This document shows, piece after piece, positions 51,321 to 64,000 of a stretch of DNA of 64,000 bases. Source of the stretch: Gadus chalcogrammus (Eukaryota > Chordata > Actinopteri > Gadiformes > Gadidae); contig NC_079417.1 of NCBI RefSeq assembly GCF_026213295.1, forward strand, positions 9,741,511 through 9,805,510, in the 5' to 3' direction. The notes beneath the pieces are model-generated. The model searched no databases and had not been told where the DNA came from. It saw only the letters and a list, made by a program, of their open reading frames with translations. Within the stretch, counting starts at the first letter, position 1, and each line of letters starts with the position of its first letter. The translations under genes and the position numbers were made by a program.

Positions 51321-51546
51321 TCGGGGCCACGCTCAGTGTGCTCTGCTCTGTCTGCGTACAGTCGCGGTCACATTTCAAAGAGCTCTGCAGAGTTCAAACT
51401 GAGGCTTGGGTATGCATCATCATATGAATATATATGAGGATATATTATTGAAAAGTTTGCGTATTCGTGAAAAGGTGTGTAATTTGAATGAGTAATAGGA
51501 GGTGTCGCATGAAAGCGTGTGCAGAGGCTCATTGGAATAAAACCCC

Positions 51547-51577
51547 TCAACTCTCACACTCAATGAGTGAGAGTTGA
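51547..51577. repeat. Perfect hairpin (11-bp stem)
   Basis: TCAACTCTCAC (51547-51557) pairs with GTGAGAGTTGA (51567-51577), 9-nt loop. A second hairpin follows 37 bp downstream. Confidence 0.85.
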
Positions 51578-51614
51578 TTTGGCAGCTTCGTGGCACAGCC
51601 AAACACAAACTTCA

Positions 51615-51642
51615 CAGGGTGTAAACGGAAGTTCACACCCTG
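51615..51642. repeat. Hairpin (12-bp stem, one mismatch)
   Basis: CAGGGTGTAAAC (51615-51626), loop GGAA, GTTCACACCCTG (51631-51642). One A-C mismatch in the stem. Confidence 0.8.
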
Positions 51643-52147
51643 GGCCAGATTTTCATGCAGTGCTAGTTCGCCAATATGGGCTGCGCTGGCTACAGCCTGC
51701 TTTCATTTTGCAGCTGGAGGTGGAGCTAAGCGGCTGCAGGTGCAGAGTGATTGTCACGTTAATTTTTTTAATAGCTGGCCTCTGATTGGTCCGCATATTG
51801 CCAAAGCGCCACTCTTCGCAATTGCTTAGTTTGACTACATGGATGCGCCGGCACTGCCCTTACGGTGGCCCACAATGGCCTAGATCACTTAAAGGACCTG
51901 ACATCTCTCCGCCGCGTGGCACTTTGGGAGGCTGCAGGAGGGAGGTAGGAAAGAAGGGAGAGGGGGAAGAGGGAAGGAGAATACATTAGGAGGATTACGC
52001 ACGCAGCATGCCAGCCTCTTGCAGGAGCCTGTCATGCTGCATTTAGAACCCAAGTGTGAAGCCGGAGAAGAGAGAAAAGATGAGTGTGTGGCACGCACCT
52101 TTGGGTTTTTATATTCAGATTATATATTGCACAATCCGTACCACTTT

Positions 52148-52173
52148 GGTTAAATACATTTGTGTATTTAACC
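52148..52173. repeat. Perfect hairpin (11-bp stem)
   Basis: GGTTAAATACA (52148-52158), loop TTTG, TGTATTTAACC (52163-52173). Confidence 0.85.
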
Positions 52174-53396
52174 GCTTTTAAACACGCATGCATTTCAACG
52201 CAATCCTGCTTGTAATTGTTCAATCAGGCAGTGGTTTAATGAAAACTGGTTGAGGTTCTGTTCCGTCGCAGAATAATTATACTCCTTGATCGCATGTATA
52301 CGGTATATATATTGTGACAGGAAAACCATTAGGTATTATAATCCTCCTCAGGTATTTTGTTCGTTATCATTTACTGTAGCCTATGCTCAAAATAAATGGA
52401 CAATGCTGTTTTTTTTCATGTAGGCCTACGTATCCGTAAAAAAATTATGTGCCCATTTTTGTCCCCAATGTAAGTGCTGCAGGCTACGCAATGCTCCTTT
52501 CTGTATCTCGTGTGTGTGTAATCAAATTATAGCCTCATTTGCACTTCACAGGAGAAGACTGGGCTTAGTCTGATGTCAAGCCTGCAAATCCATCCAATAA
52601 AAACACAGAACGCTGGATCAGTTAGACTACTAGAGGCATAGGCATATCTGAGGCACACTGTTACAGAATAGACACAATATAATATAACTCAATTTGAATT
52701 GTGATAAGTTGGTAGTGGGTTTGGGACTGCGTTGCAAAGACTATTAGACGTTCAAACTTAATTATTCCTCAGGCGTTAGTATCACTGTCTGTATGGGCGC
52801 TCATGATGTGCTTTGTTTTTTTTGCTTTGCAACGATAACGTCTGATTCAGAACGTCACTGTTTTTTGATGTGGTATCATGTGGCATGACCATGAAAACCA
52901 TTTGAATGATGTGATATATCTGCAACTGTGTCTGTTCCCTGACTTCCCGTTGCCCCAGTCTTTGACACTGCAATGCCAGTCCGTACAGTTTCAAGGACAC
53001 AGAGGACTCACTCAGAGTTAACTGCTTGGCTTACCATCCCTTCCCCTTCCTTTGTTTACCACCTCAAACATGCTGACTGGTGGAGAAGTACGGAACTGTC
53101 AGTGCAGGAAGATGAAGTGAACACACTCCTCCCTCTACATCGGGGAGAGGGAGCTCCTCTTCCTCAGCTTTCTCAATGCTGCTGTTATTCCCCTATCTTT
53201 AGGGAATTTCTGTTCACAGTAGATGAATGCCGGCTAGACGCAGAGCAGGCTTGAATTTATGTGCGTTGCTTCGTCTGTGAGAGTGGAAATGTGGATGAAC
53301 TTTTAAATTAAATTGAAAACAAACTATAGATGAGGAATCAAAAATAAAGTGTGCCTTCCTCATAATTGCACTCGCACGCACAGACACGAAAACAGA

Positions 53397-53397
<1 letters not shown>

Positions 53398-53459
<62 letters not shown>
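53398..53459. repeat. (CA)n microsatellite
   Basis: 62 bp of CA. Confidence 0.97.
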
Positions 53460-53460
<1 letters not shown>

Positions 53461-54771
53461 AAAAAAGCAGTGCACATAAATAATGCACCAAAAATAATGA
53501 CCAGCTGCTCACACAACCACATGTGACGTAAGCAATTAATTTCCAAGTACATAGCACCCGGCCATGTCCTCACACATTCACATTGTACTTCTTCAGCCCT
53601 CACTATTACAATGCTGTCCTCAAGGGGAAAATATATGCCCTTCACATGAACCAAAAAGAGATAATTCTGTATACCGAGTCCAAGTAGCGAGAGGGGACAT
53701 GTGAGGGCTAGGGCAAAGAGGAGCGCTTTCAATCCAATTTATTTAATTCTCAGTTTTATATTAAAATAATGGGTGCAGAGACCTGGAAGGGGACTTGAAA
53801 CTTGCATAATGTCTACATCCACTGCAGCCCAATTTAGCCCCAAGAACAGTCTCCAGCTCAATAATGTAACACTTTACACTGCCTGCCTTAATCATAGCCA
53901 GATTCAGGGTGAGAGATTTTTCATTTTAAATAATTTTGCCTACTTCAGTGTGTGCTCTCTAACATTAAGTCTTACGCCTGTACCTCTGAAATAATTAAAT
54001 GTGATTTTGTTAGTCCTGAATTTAAATACAGTGCATTTTACAATTTGTTGAAGAGGCATGGTTTCGTCCCCATTATCACAACTATTTATTTCCCTAGCCT
54101 GGTAACAATATTTCAACCCCCTACTGTCAGTTGGTAAAGTACCTGAATTTCATCGTAATTTTATAAAAATATCATTCTTTCATCACCTTCAACATATGTG
54201 TGCCTAATCAAATTGGTAATGGCATCTCAAGCCAGTCTATTCCTCCTCTTAACCAGCTTGCCTTGTTAACCAATTCCTAATAGGACAATTGAGGGTGGCC
54301 TATCTATCATGGATAGTTAAAACACAGCACAGCCAATAGATCCACACACAAGTAGTGTAAACACATTCCCTTTAGCAAATCCCCCTCTGTGTCTCATTGC
54401 AGCTGGGAAAGTGGTGTATTTTTTAAAAGATCTAGATGATAGGAAATCCAACGGGTTGGGTTTTCAGAATAACGAAGTCTCACGGGACTGGAAGGGTCAA
54501 GGGAGCAGGAGAGTAAGGAACAGAAAACACTTGTTTGCTTTGCATATCTTTATCTCCCCCTCCTACGTGAAGACAGACTATATTTGAACCGGTCTCTGCT
54601 GGCAACTGTGCCTGCTGGTCTCTAGCTGCCTGCCCTTCTCCGTACTCTAGCACACAGGAATACAACCCACTACATTCTACTTAGGGATAGACATCTGCTA
54701 CAATAAGCATGCAAAGCACACACGAAGGACCGCACACCCACGGGTAGCTGAGTGCTTACTTAGCTGTACGA

Positions 54772-54800
54772 TACACACACACACACACACACATACACAC
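54772..54800. repeat. Short (AC)n microsatellite
   Basis: About 21 bp of AC plus a short second run. Confidence 0.9.
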
Positions 54801-54891
54801 CTGCATGCTTGACACACACTCTTACAGCCTATTACTGTCTCTGTTTCTTAAGAGACGGTGGCTCATTGGCAACAGCCAAGCTGGGCTGGAA

Positions 54892-54911
54892 GTTTCACAG
54901 AGCTGTGAAAC
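54892..54911. repeat. Short near-palindrome
   Basis: GTTTCACAG, 2-nt spacer AG, CTGTGAAAC. Perfect 9-bp arms. Confidence 0.75.
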
Positions 54912-57900
54912 ACAACGCCTTTTGTAATGTGTGTTAAAATGAAAAGCAAACTTAGCACACTTAATGCCACCACCAATGTATAACCACATGCTGCAAGGGG
55001 TGGTTCTAAAATAGATCCAAATCAAACCACCTCCCTTTAGTCAGCCAGCCTCGGCAGACAGTCTCACTACATTAATGTGATTTATTTCAATGCACCTTTT
55101 TAATTATATTCACCGTTGGAATAGAAGAAAGAAATCCAAGTGAAGTACAGGTGGCTGTCAGGTTGATCCCGCCTCTGTGTTATTTGTTTCCCCTGGGGGT
55201 GTCACCGGCGTCAGCACTGTATAGATGTTGGAATGCTGTTTACCATATCCGCAAGGTATTCACTCATAGCTCTCCGTTATTCTCCATGAGAACCCATGGC
55301 AGCAGAGTATGGATAACAAAATACATAAGCTATCTGAGAGCCAAAAGTTGTATAGGGCCCGCAGGACCGGGAGGGATGGTTAGCCTGATAGCACCCCCAG
55401 CTGGGCATAGGCAGCCGGGAGTGTACTTTTTTATATGTTCTCCAAACATACTGTATGTACCTGGTGGAAAGGATGTAGCAAGCTATGTTGTCCTCTAACT
55501 CAGAGTTGTGTACAAAATCATCATATCCTCCTGTCAATGTTGTTTGAAAACGACAAAGGCTAACAGTACAATATTGAGGCTTTAGGGAACAATGATATGT
55601 GAGTCTACTTTAGTCTGGCAGCTGAGGTTGAAAGCATTTCTATCAGACATTGGGGTGTTTCCTTTCAACAGAGGAATTCATGCCAAATGATGAGTACAAT
55701 ACACATAAAGACCGCATTGAGGCCAATGTGAATAAAAACGTAGCTTCATAGAAGAATGATTGAAATTATTGTAAGACACAGCTTGTTTTTCTGTAGTTTA
55801 TTCTCTTCCAGGGTGTTCTAACAAATCAAGTGTTGTAGCTAAATGGTCCTTTTCAAAGTTTGATGGACCAAAATGGTGCCCATAACTCAAACGGTGAGGC
55901 CTCATTAAATCCATTTAATGCTCTGCACAATATGAAAAAAAAGAAATTGCTTACAGAGATTAGATTTTATGTGCGTTTTTTATCCAAATAGTATAAAGAC
56001 CCACTGCTTTTTCAGCATTCTGAGAAACCATGTCCTTTAAAAAAAAAAAAAACGCAATGAAAATAAATTTCAACCAACTTTCTTTCTCAGACCTTTAACA
56101 ACCGTTGATTCTCAACAGATCAAAAGTCTGCGCCTCGGCTTTATTTCATACCATCTGCTGTGATAAGCAAGGCCAACGCATTCAATTATCAGTACTCCCC
56201 AAACCACCCTTGTTTCCACCAACCACAGCAACACAGGTTGCCCGGTGCATCTTTTGTTGAACAAAGCCAAGGCTGCTGGACCGGGGGATGCAGAGGGGAG
56301 GAGAGGGGAGAGGGAGGGGGGGGAGAACAAACGGATGAGAGCAGGGCTGATAAGGGCTGAAGTATAGAACGCAGCACCCAACCCTCTGCTCCCCGCCCCT
56401 TATCCCCACCCAACCCTCACCCCATTACGACGCTGCTTGCATGGCAAATGAGAACGAGCGGGGTGAAAAAAAACAACATTTACCGCATGTTTAATAGCGT
56501 GTGGTGATTGTGGCCGGACGACTGGACCGACTCGGACGACCGGAGAAACCAAGAAGTGTATCAGAACTTTCTCAAGCTGAACTGCAGCTGTGCTGGCTCA
56601 GTGAGAGTGCCTCAAAGGAATTGGTTTCTGTGCCTGTGTCTCGACGCCTGTGGAACCGATGTCGTTTCTCATCTACGCGTCTGCCATATTTAATTGTATT
56701 AAATAGTAATGACATACGTTCACCAACAGTGTTGCCGCAACTATGACTCCCATCTGCATCTGTGCCCCAGCAGAATAGGAGGAAGTCATTGTTGTAGGAG
56801 ATCTTGCTCTTCCCTATTTCAGTGCATAATATCCAGGATGAAGATTTGAACACATCCTTTACTCTACGTGAAGAAGAAAATCTGTCACTCTTGTGTAATT
56901 CTCTTTGTTTTGCCTGCTTTCAAATTAGACTGATATATGTTGTATACATGCTCTATCATACACAATGGCTACTTTTATTCCCTTATGACAACTATGTCAT
57001 AATGGTAACTATGACCTCAAGCACCACACTCACTCAAGAATGTATTTCCATTCACAATGGGATTTGTTGCTGCAGCAAAAAAGGTGTATGCCTTTCTCAC
57101 CTCTCTCTTTCTCTCCCTCAGCCTTACTCCTTCTGCATCTCAATATACCCCTCATATCTGTTACACTTTTGTTTTTGAATCCAAACTGTTGGCACACAGA
57201 GACCTTTAAAAACGAATGACGGATCTTTCCGAAAATGGTTTGTGAACTAAATATGTGCTAGTGAGTTTTCAAAACCTAAGAAAAAGGATGCGTGTATCTT
57301 TCATTGAAATTATTTTCTTGAAAGAGAATACAAGAGAAGGGAAGGTTAAAATTGTCAGATTACTTTTTTTCTTGGTTACACTAAAATAATTTACATCATG
57401 AAACTTTATCACAGATTACCAGAATTTCACTTTTGTTGCATCATTTCCAGTGAAGAATCCAACATATTAAAGAATGCATTCTCACCAGTATTATCTTGAC
57501 GCAATAACATCATATTAGTGTCTTCATTCTGAACAAATGTCTTTATCTAACCATGGAAATCTTTCCCCCTTGGCTATGTCGTAATATCAAATACTTTCAG
57601 AACATTGCTACAGTATGAAGACTTCAATTGGTGGAACTACGGTATTTTAATCTTTAAAAGTGAATTACATACCTTCAAAGGCTTATCAATTTCTCAATCC
57701 ATAAAGTTCCATTATTTCAACTTTAATGTGGTTTTCCTTGAATGTCTTTCCTTTGATTTTTTGATCTTCAAAGTTAATTGGATTAAAAGAAAAACCTGAA
57801 TTCACCAATGCAGAATGGGCATTTATAACATCTATCTTATTTCTGCTATGAGGGGTCCCCTTGTCAAAGGCCACATTATATAAAGTGGATTTCTATTGTG

Positions 57901-60475
57901 AGAAAAAAATTAAAAAAGAGTATGTGGAGGATGATCGGTTACTTAGAAAGTAGTCTTTTTGCTAATTACATTTATGTTGGATTTCTTCAATTGGTTTCAT
58001 ATGGGTGACCCACTTGCATGAACTCCTATTTTACTCACTTCCCATCTGAGCATTTGGTTCAATTAATTTCCTTTGTGCGATTCTTACATTGTCTCTTAAT
58101 AGGTGAATGGCAAGTTTCTGAACATACAGCTTTTTAAGAAAAAATATTTTGCACCAGCTAGATGATCCCTTCCTGCATTTACCAAGCCCTCCTTTGATTT
58201 AATAACTGACATTGAAAAAATATCCATTTCCATCTAACCTTTTCCACACTAACGCACAGCACCGGCAGTTATGCTTTATTGTCAGCCTTGTGGGAGAGCC
58301 CAGGGTTCATGCCACCAGTAAACATGACCGATCACTTTCCCAAAAATATAAGAGGGACATGTTTGCTTCTCCATTAAATGTTGCAAAACATGACATGCAG
58401 ATGGACAATCGTGTGTCCCCTGCTAGACAACCGGCCTTGAGGTAGTTATCGCGTTGAATATCGAATCATTGAGTGAGTCAACAACGTCACCCTCCTTCAC
58501 CCAGCTTGAGGAAGAGGAAGCACCGTTGGAGACATTGACAAGACGCGGCAGGAGAGTGTGGTGGCGGAGGAGTTCTGTAAATGTATGCCGGCGATGTGTA
58601 TCTGGCCAAAACCATTCCACGCAAGTGAGCAATCCCGAGGGCCTGCTCTGCAGCCATCTGTGAATGAAGCAGAGAGAATAATCAGTGGGGAGCGAAAGGT
58701 CGCTGGAATCAAATCTGCTGAATCAAATCAACCCGAGCAGCTGCGGGAGGACAGGAAAAATAGCGAAAGATGGCGGTGGCTTTGAGAGATAGAACATATT
58801 AGAGAAAGAAAATGGCTAATCCGTGGAAGATGGAAAAGGTTTGTTGATGTGAGAAAACTGCAACATAGATAATGAGGCCCAGACAATTATACCACAAAGA
58901 ATGATGTTGTTCGATGGAGTTTAGAAAAAAATGCTTGACCAATGTTCGTTATATTTTGATAATTTTGTGATGGGTGAGCATACGAGCCAGTAAGTAAGTT
59001 AGTGAGTTAATCAGTTGCTCACTTGTAGCTGTTTTTTTTTTTACTATTATGAAGAATCCAGCGATGAAAGGATATAGGGGGGAAAGAAAATAGCTTTTCT
59101 TGACCTTTATGAGAATAGATACATAATGATCCACCTAGAGGTGATTTGCACTTTCGTTAAGACCTATACTTTCCTCTGGAAGTCTTCCCTTACTCCTTTA
59201 CTTATGTATAAAGGCGTAGGGTTCGGGTGCAGTGATGTGCAGCCGAGCAAGTACTGATCATGCCTGTACTTTTCTCCCCACATTTATTATTACGAAGACC
59301 AAATACAGTACCCAAGCATTGTCCTTCAATCGTATGCTCCTCAATACTTACTTGACTTGTTTCCCATTCCGATATGAATTGTGGAGGAGCTTGTTCTCGC
59401 CGCCATGTATTGCATTGGCAGGTGCACCTTTATGAACTTCCTATTAGTGTCATAATTCTTCTCTATTTGATTCAAAGGGCAATTTTCTGTTATTGTATGC
59501 ATGGATCTGAATTATAGCCCGTTGTAAGGCTCAGCAGAGCACTTCCATCGTATGGCCGGCTGTAATCTTTTCCCTTCCTCTACCACTGGAGCGGAGTTGG
59601 CATTAAACACTGGTTACTGGCGACGCCTGTCAGTGTGGTGTGCAGTGGCCTATGATCTACATCGGTCTGGACTTTAAGTACCTGCCGCACGCCCCTAGCA
59701 ATTATGGGCTGCTGCACTCCCCTGCCAAAGAGGGAGAGCTGGACATACATCAGATGTGAACAATACCATTATTCCCCGTGAATTATTCATCTGTGGTATT
59801 ACTGGAGAAATTATTTGAGTCTCTTTCCATTTCCTTTTTTAGGAGGATAACTTTTAAATAGCGCAGACCTCACATCCACCCATGTCATGTGACGCATTTC
59901 GTGTTTTGACTTGGGCCGAAGTGTACGGGTTGTCCAATCACTGTGGCTGTCATCTTGTATTTCGTCGTCATTCGGTTATTATAATCATAAGTCGTTTCTT
60001 GCACTGTGTGTGTGTCACGCTCCCATTACCCATTCTCACGTTGTGTACCGTAGGCTTATCGGAGCAAAAATATTGTCGTTTTGGCCACCACGTGAAATCC
60101 ATCCATCCACGCCTTTTTCCTTTCCCCCCCCCCTTCCTCACTCTCCTGCCTGGCCGATTGCAAGTGTCAGAGCACTTGACGGACGACAGTCCCTCCGTCC
60201 CTGGTGACTGCGGCAGACATCATGGCCTAGAAATTTCACCTGTTTTCTCCACCCATGTATCATGTCCTAATCATAATCCCCGGCACGTAGGGCGGCTCAG
60301 TATGTGGGGGAAACCCTGATCAGTTCCGCCCTGAATGCCTGTCTAATGGTCTACAGTTGATTGGGCAGGAGCAGTGCTGTGCTCGCCAGAGTGGAGGCTG
60401 TTCGCTGCAGCCGGGAGACATGGCCCAGCCAGCCAAGGCCCCGGTTGATCCAACAGCGGGTCATCATCATCATCG

Positions 60476-60579
<104 letters not shown>

Positions 60580-61199
60580 CATGCACACACACGCACATAC
60601 ACATACACACACACAGACAAATGTACGTTTGCACATACACACATAGACATACACACACACACACGACGACATTAATAACTGCCTCGAGACTCAGTAATGA
60701 CTTATGAGGTTGTGAAAGAGAGCATTCTTCCCTTTCGTGAATGGTGTGCCGTACAACATAATCAATTTCAGTGCTGCACAAATACATGCCACTTTATTAT
60801 ACACATAACAAATGAGCATTAGGCAGTTGGTAATGCAACCGATTTATCTTGCCCAGGCTTGGTAGTGGCATGAAGTGCGCTCTGTGATCTCGAACAGGAC
60901 ACTACTTTACGAAATCCAACGCTTTTCATTAAAAATGTAAATCCAATCAGCGTTGTAATCTCAGGCTTTGACTTTTGCCGCAGCAAATGGCGCTGAAATA
61001 ACCAATTCAACCCTAATATCGATCAATCAGAAAGGGCCTCATGCACAGTGGATTAGAGGGGGGGTAAGAACATAGTGACCCCCCAACCCCCTCTCCTCGT
61101 TGTGGGCGGAGCGTCTACACGATAGAGTCAACGATATTGAGACAGATCGGATGGATATTAACTGGTGATCTCAGAGACGTTTATAATAATGACTTAACC

Positions 61200-61202
<3 letters not shown>

Positions 61203-61251
<49 letters not shown>

Positions 61252-61260
61252 CACACGCAC

Positions 61261-61302
<42 letters not shown>

Positions 61303-61323
61303 ACACACACACACACACACACA
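61203..61323. repeat. (CA)n microsatellite, 121 bp
   Basis: CA array interrupted by TGCACACGC and GAC variants. Confidence 0.97.
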
Positions 61324-61856
61324 AACAAGTCTCTGTCTCTGTATAATTTTCATCAGAACCGCAAAAGGACAACAAACTAAGTGTGCACCCTCTTGTTTGT
61401 GTCCTTAGTTTTGTGTAGCCCGGTCCGGTGCATCTGGGATGGCCCTTGTGAGCTGTGGGTTAGCACAAGCCTTCCTCCTGTGTGCACATGACATACCCTT
61501 GCTTGCTCTGGTGCGCCCAGGGGCTAGAAGGGGTCATGGGTCGTGGGCAGAGGCAGCACACGGACATTGTGTGCCTGTGGTTTATCTCCTGCAATACCCC
61601 GCTCCCTGCACACTCTGTCCTAATGAAATCAGTTATTTTTCTCTAAGTTCACGGTTCTTCACAGGCATTGACCTCAGCATGGTACAATCCACATTAGAGC
61701 GATTTAAAAAATACATGAGGCGTCTGTGTCCATTGGAAGCACATTTACTGTGTGTGTCTCTTGTGTATTGTGTTGGTTTATCTATTTGTATTTTGTGTAT
61801 TGGTTTGGTTAGTCTATTGTGTGTTGAATGGAACCATGTGTTCCATTTGATTATGT

Positions 61857-61979
<123 letters not shown>

Positions 61980-62890
61980 TCTGTGCACGTCCATATGAAA
62001 AACGGAAATTGCTTTATAGTTTAAATGCGAATGTTGGTGTATGAGTTTTTCTTTTCGCGTGTGTTGCTGGGTGAGTGCATGTGTGTGTTTGTGAGGGTGT
62101 GTGTATATGTGTGTGCATGGCCGGGAAAAATAGGATTAAAACTTGCTCATAGTTTGGATGAGGAAAAGAGAGTGCACACACAAACACAAACACAAACACA
62201 CACCTCGGCACACTAACAAACATGACTACTGCCAACACGCTGGACAACCTTCTAACCGCCTCTGCTGCACAAATCAGTAGCTGTGTAAAACCCAGACATC
62301 ATAAAAAAGATTTATGTAATTTAATTAAGCTTTTGCACAATTGCCTTTATTTACAGCTGCATAAGGCTGGCAATGGCGATCACATGGCAGAAAGAGCAGA
62401 GCAGAGGGGCCATTATTTGTGTCCTTTACTCCACATTGTTCCCCAGATATCAGAACAAGGCTCCTGAGAGTGTCCACAACAGCGCTTGCTAGACCATATT
62501 GAGGCTTGAGGATCATATTTATATTCATAAGGAAGCATGATTCCTGCACTTACCCGTTAAGGGAATAAGTAAGTAACTCTTTTCTGGAGCCCTATCACTT
62601 GGCTTGATGCGTCTGGAAAGTATGATTCATTTCAATTTGTTAAATTTAAAATGAAAACAAATGTTTGGATTTTTTATATTATGTATGTAGTTTGTAAGTT
62701 CATCGAAGTGTCTGTCATATTGCTTTTTCTTCTTTAAAGTTGTTAGAGCCTTTGAGTAATATTAATTGTTGTAGAGCTCACAATCTGCTCTGATGCTACA
62801 GTGACCTCTACTGGAGAGTAATATAGTGGACGGTAATGCGCGGTACGTAAGTGTGTGTTTGTGAGTGTGTGTTTTTGTGGTTAGGCCGGG

Positions 62891-62995
<105 letters not shown>

Positions 62996-63429
62996 AAGCA
63001 CACACTGTCCCTATTGTCGTTCTGAGAGACCCTGGTGGACGATTCTCATCAGCGAATTCATTGTAATTAAGAGTCACGCGCTAATGTTCACTGTGGGTTG
63101 TGCCTCCATGCACACCAGGCGGTTTGTTTGCGTTTCCCCTCCAAAAACAAACAGTATAATTCACTATTGAGGTTTGTTGTGGTTTCAACCCCTATTTCAG
63201 TGCAGTATCTATGATACTTTCATACGACATACATCGTGAATGGTTTGCCTTGCCCTTGTGTTATTATCGCGCCGGGAGAGCTTCTAAATCCAACCAGGAG
63301 AGGGGGCAGCTCCCACACCCTTCCCCTTCTACTCCTCTGTCCCGCATGAGCTGCTGTAAGAGTCTATAGGGAAGCTTTTGTAGGGGCCTGAATTGAAGAT
63401 TGCATTGAGAGCAACTGTATAATTCATCA

Positions 63430-63640
63430 TCTGTCTGCCTATCTGTCTGTCTCTCTGTCTGCCTGCCTGCCTTCCAGCCCGACCCGTCCGTCTGTCTCTC
63501 TGTCTCTCTTTAGTTGTCATTTATCCAGCCATCCATCTATCTGTCTGTCCATCCATCTGTCTATGTGTCCATCTGCCTATCTATCCGTCTATGTGTCTTT
63601 CTATCTGTCTGTCTATATGTCTTTCTGTCTGTCTGTCGTA
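63430..63640. repeat. Imperfect (CTGT/CTAT/CCAT)n tetranucleotide tract
   Basis: Tetranucleotide CTGT, CTAT, CCTG and CCAT runs with short unique interruptions. Confidence 0.9.
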
Positions 63641-63791
63641 GACATATGCAGAGCAGAGACTCAGGGCCATCTCTGAGTGTCATCTCTTAGGGCTTTGGCA
63701 TGTGGACATCCATCACAGATGGGCATCTGTCATTTAGATTCATGCTTATCAGCAAAACACACACACAAGCATGCACACACGCACACAAACA

Positions 63792-63925
<134 letters not shown>

Positions 63926-64000
63926 TACACAAAATACACATGATTTGACCATGAAGGTAGTCATGCAGATTGTATGAATAAGTATGCTCCTTAACAGTCT

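Larger units (their letters stand above)
52174..60470. other. Gene-free stretch with minor repeats
   Basis: Only two CA arrays, a short near-palindrome and homopolymer A runs stand out. Frames of 60-125 codons (for example 56804-57178 and 58454-58785) show no domain and are treated as chance. The section 59.5-59.8 kb is repeat-free and GC-balanced, but nothing coding is recognised. Confidence 0.5.

Noticed and set aside
58454..58785. Glu/Arg-rich frames on the + strand that look exon-like
   Set aside because: No family recognised, frames overlap on both strands, and no splice or promoter context supports them.

Overview
The window is vertebrate nuclear DNA, almost certainly from a ray-finned (teleost) fish. 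Three things point there: spliced gene structure with a polyadenylation signal, remnants of teleost-type L2/CR1-like LINEs and hAT/Harbinger-like DNA transposons, and a very heavy load of dinucleotide microsatellites. At least 13 (CA/GT)n arrays of about 90-165 bp lie in 64 kb, plus long (GA)n, (CT)n and (GCAC)n tracts. Cod-like fishes are known for such density, so a gadiform is a reasonable guess, not a demonstrated assignment.

Only one protein-coding gene can be supported: cox7c (cytochrome c oxidase subunit 7C, 63 aa) on the + strand at about 44.2-48.9 kb. It has three exons. Exon 1 (ATG at 44307) and exon 2 (stop at 48383-48385) carry all the coding sequence, and exon 3 is 3'UTR only. 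A ZNF143/Staf-type motif lies 127 bp upstream of the ATG. Intron 1 (3.9 kb) holds a composite of three hAT-like elements, one nested in another and a third abutting the first, with intact 8-bp target duplications on two of them.

Region by region: 0-1.7 kb is unassigned. A GC-rich candidate DNA element with strong hairpins lies at 1.7-3.1 kb. Decayed L2-like LINE pieces lie at 5.5 and 10.4 kb. Microsatellites dominate 6.4-13.4 kb. A cluster of three perfect hairpins lies at 15.2 kb, and an exact 53-bp copy of part of it recurs at 16.2 kb. A Harbinger-like MITE with a Myb/SANT-like remnant sits at 16.6-17.1 kb inside an older inverted repeat. The stretch 17-44 kb is gene-free, with a 44-bp perfect palindrome at 20.4 kb, a poly-G cluster at 25.6-25.9 kb and two small minisatellite-like tracts. 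Then come cox7c, a CCAAT-rich minisatellite at 51.0-51.3 kb, and more gene-free DNA ending in five CA/GT arrays between 60.5 and 63.9 kb.

No tRNA or rRNA gene, CRISPR array or complete transposase gene was found. Most long open frames are translations of microsatellites. The most unusual signal is the number of short, perfect inverted repeats, often as adjacent or overlapping pairs (2.1, 15.2, 24.6, 47.6 and 51.6 kb) plus single ones. This may be a footprint of template-switch mutagenesis or foldback insertions.
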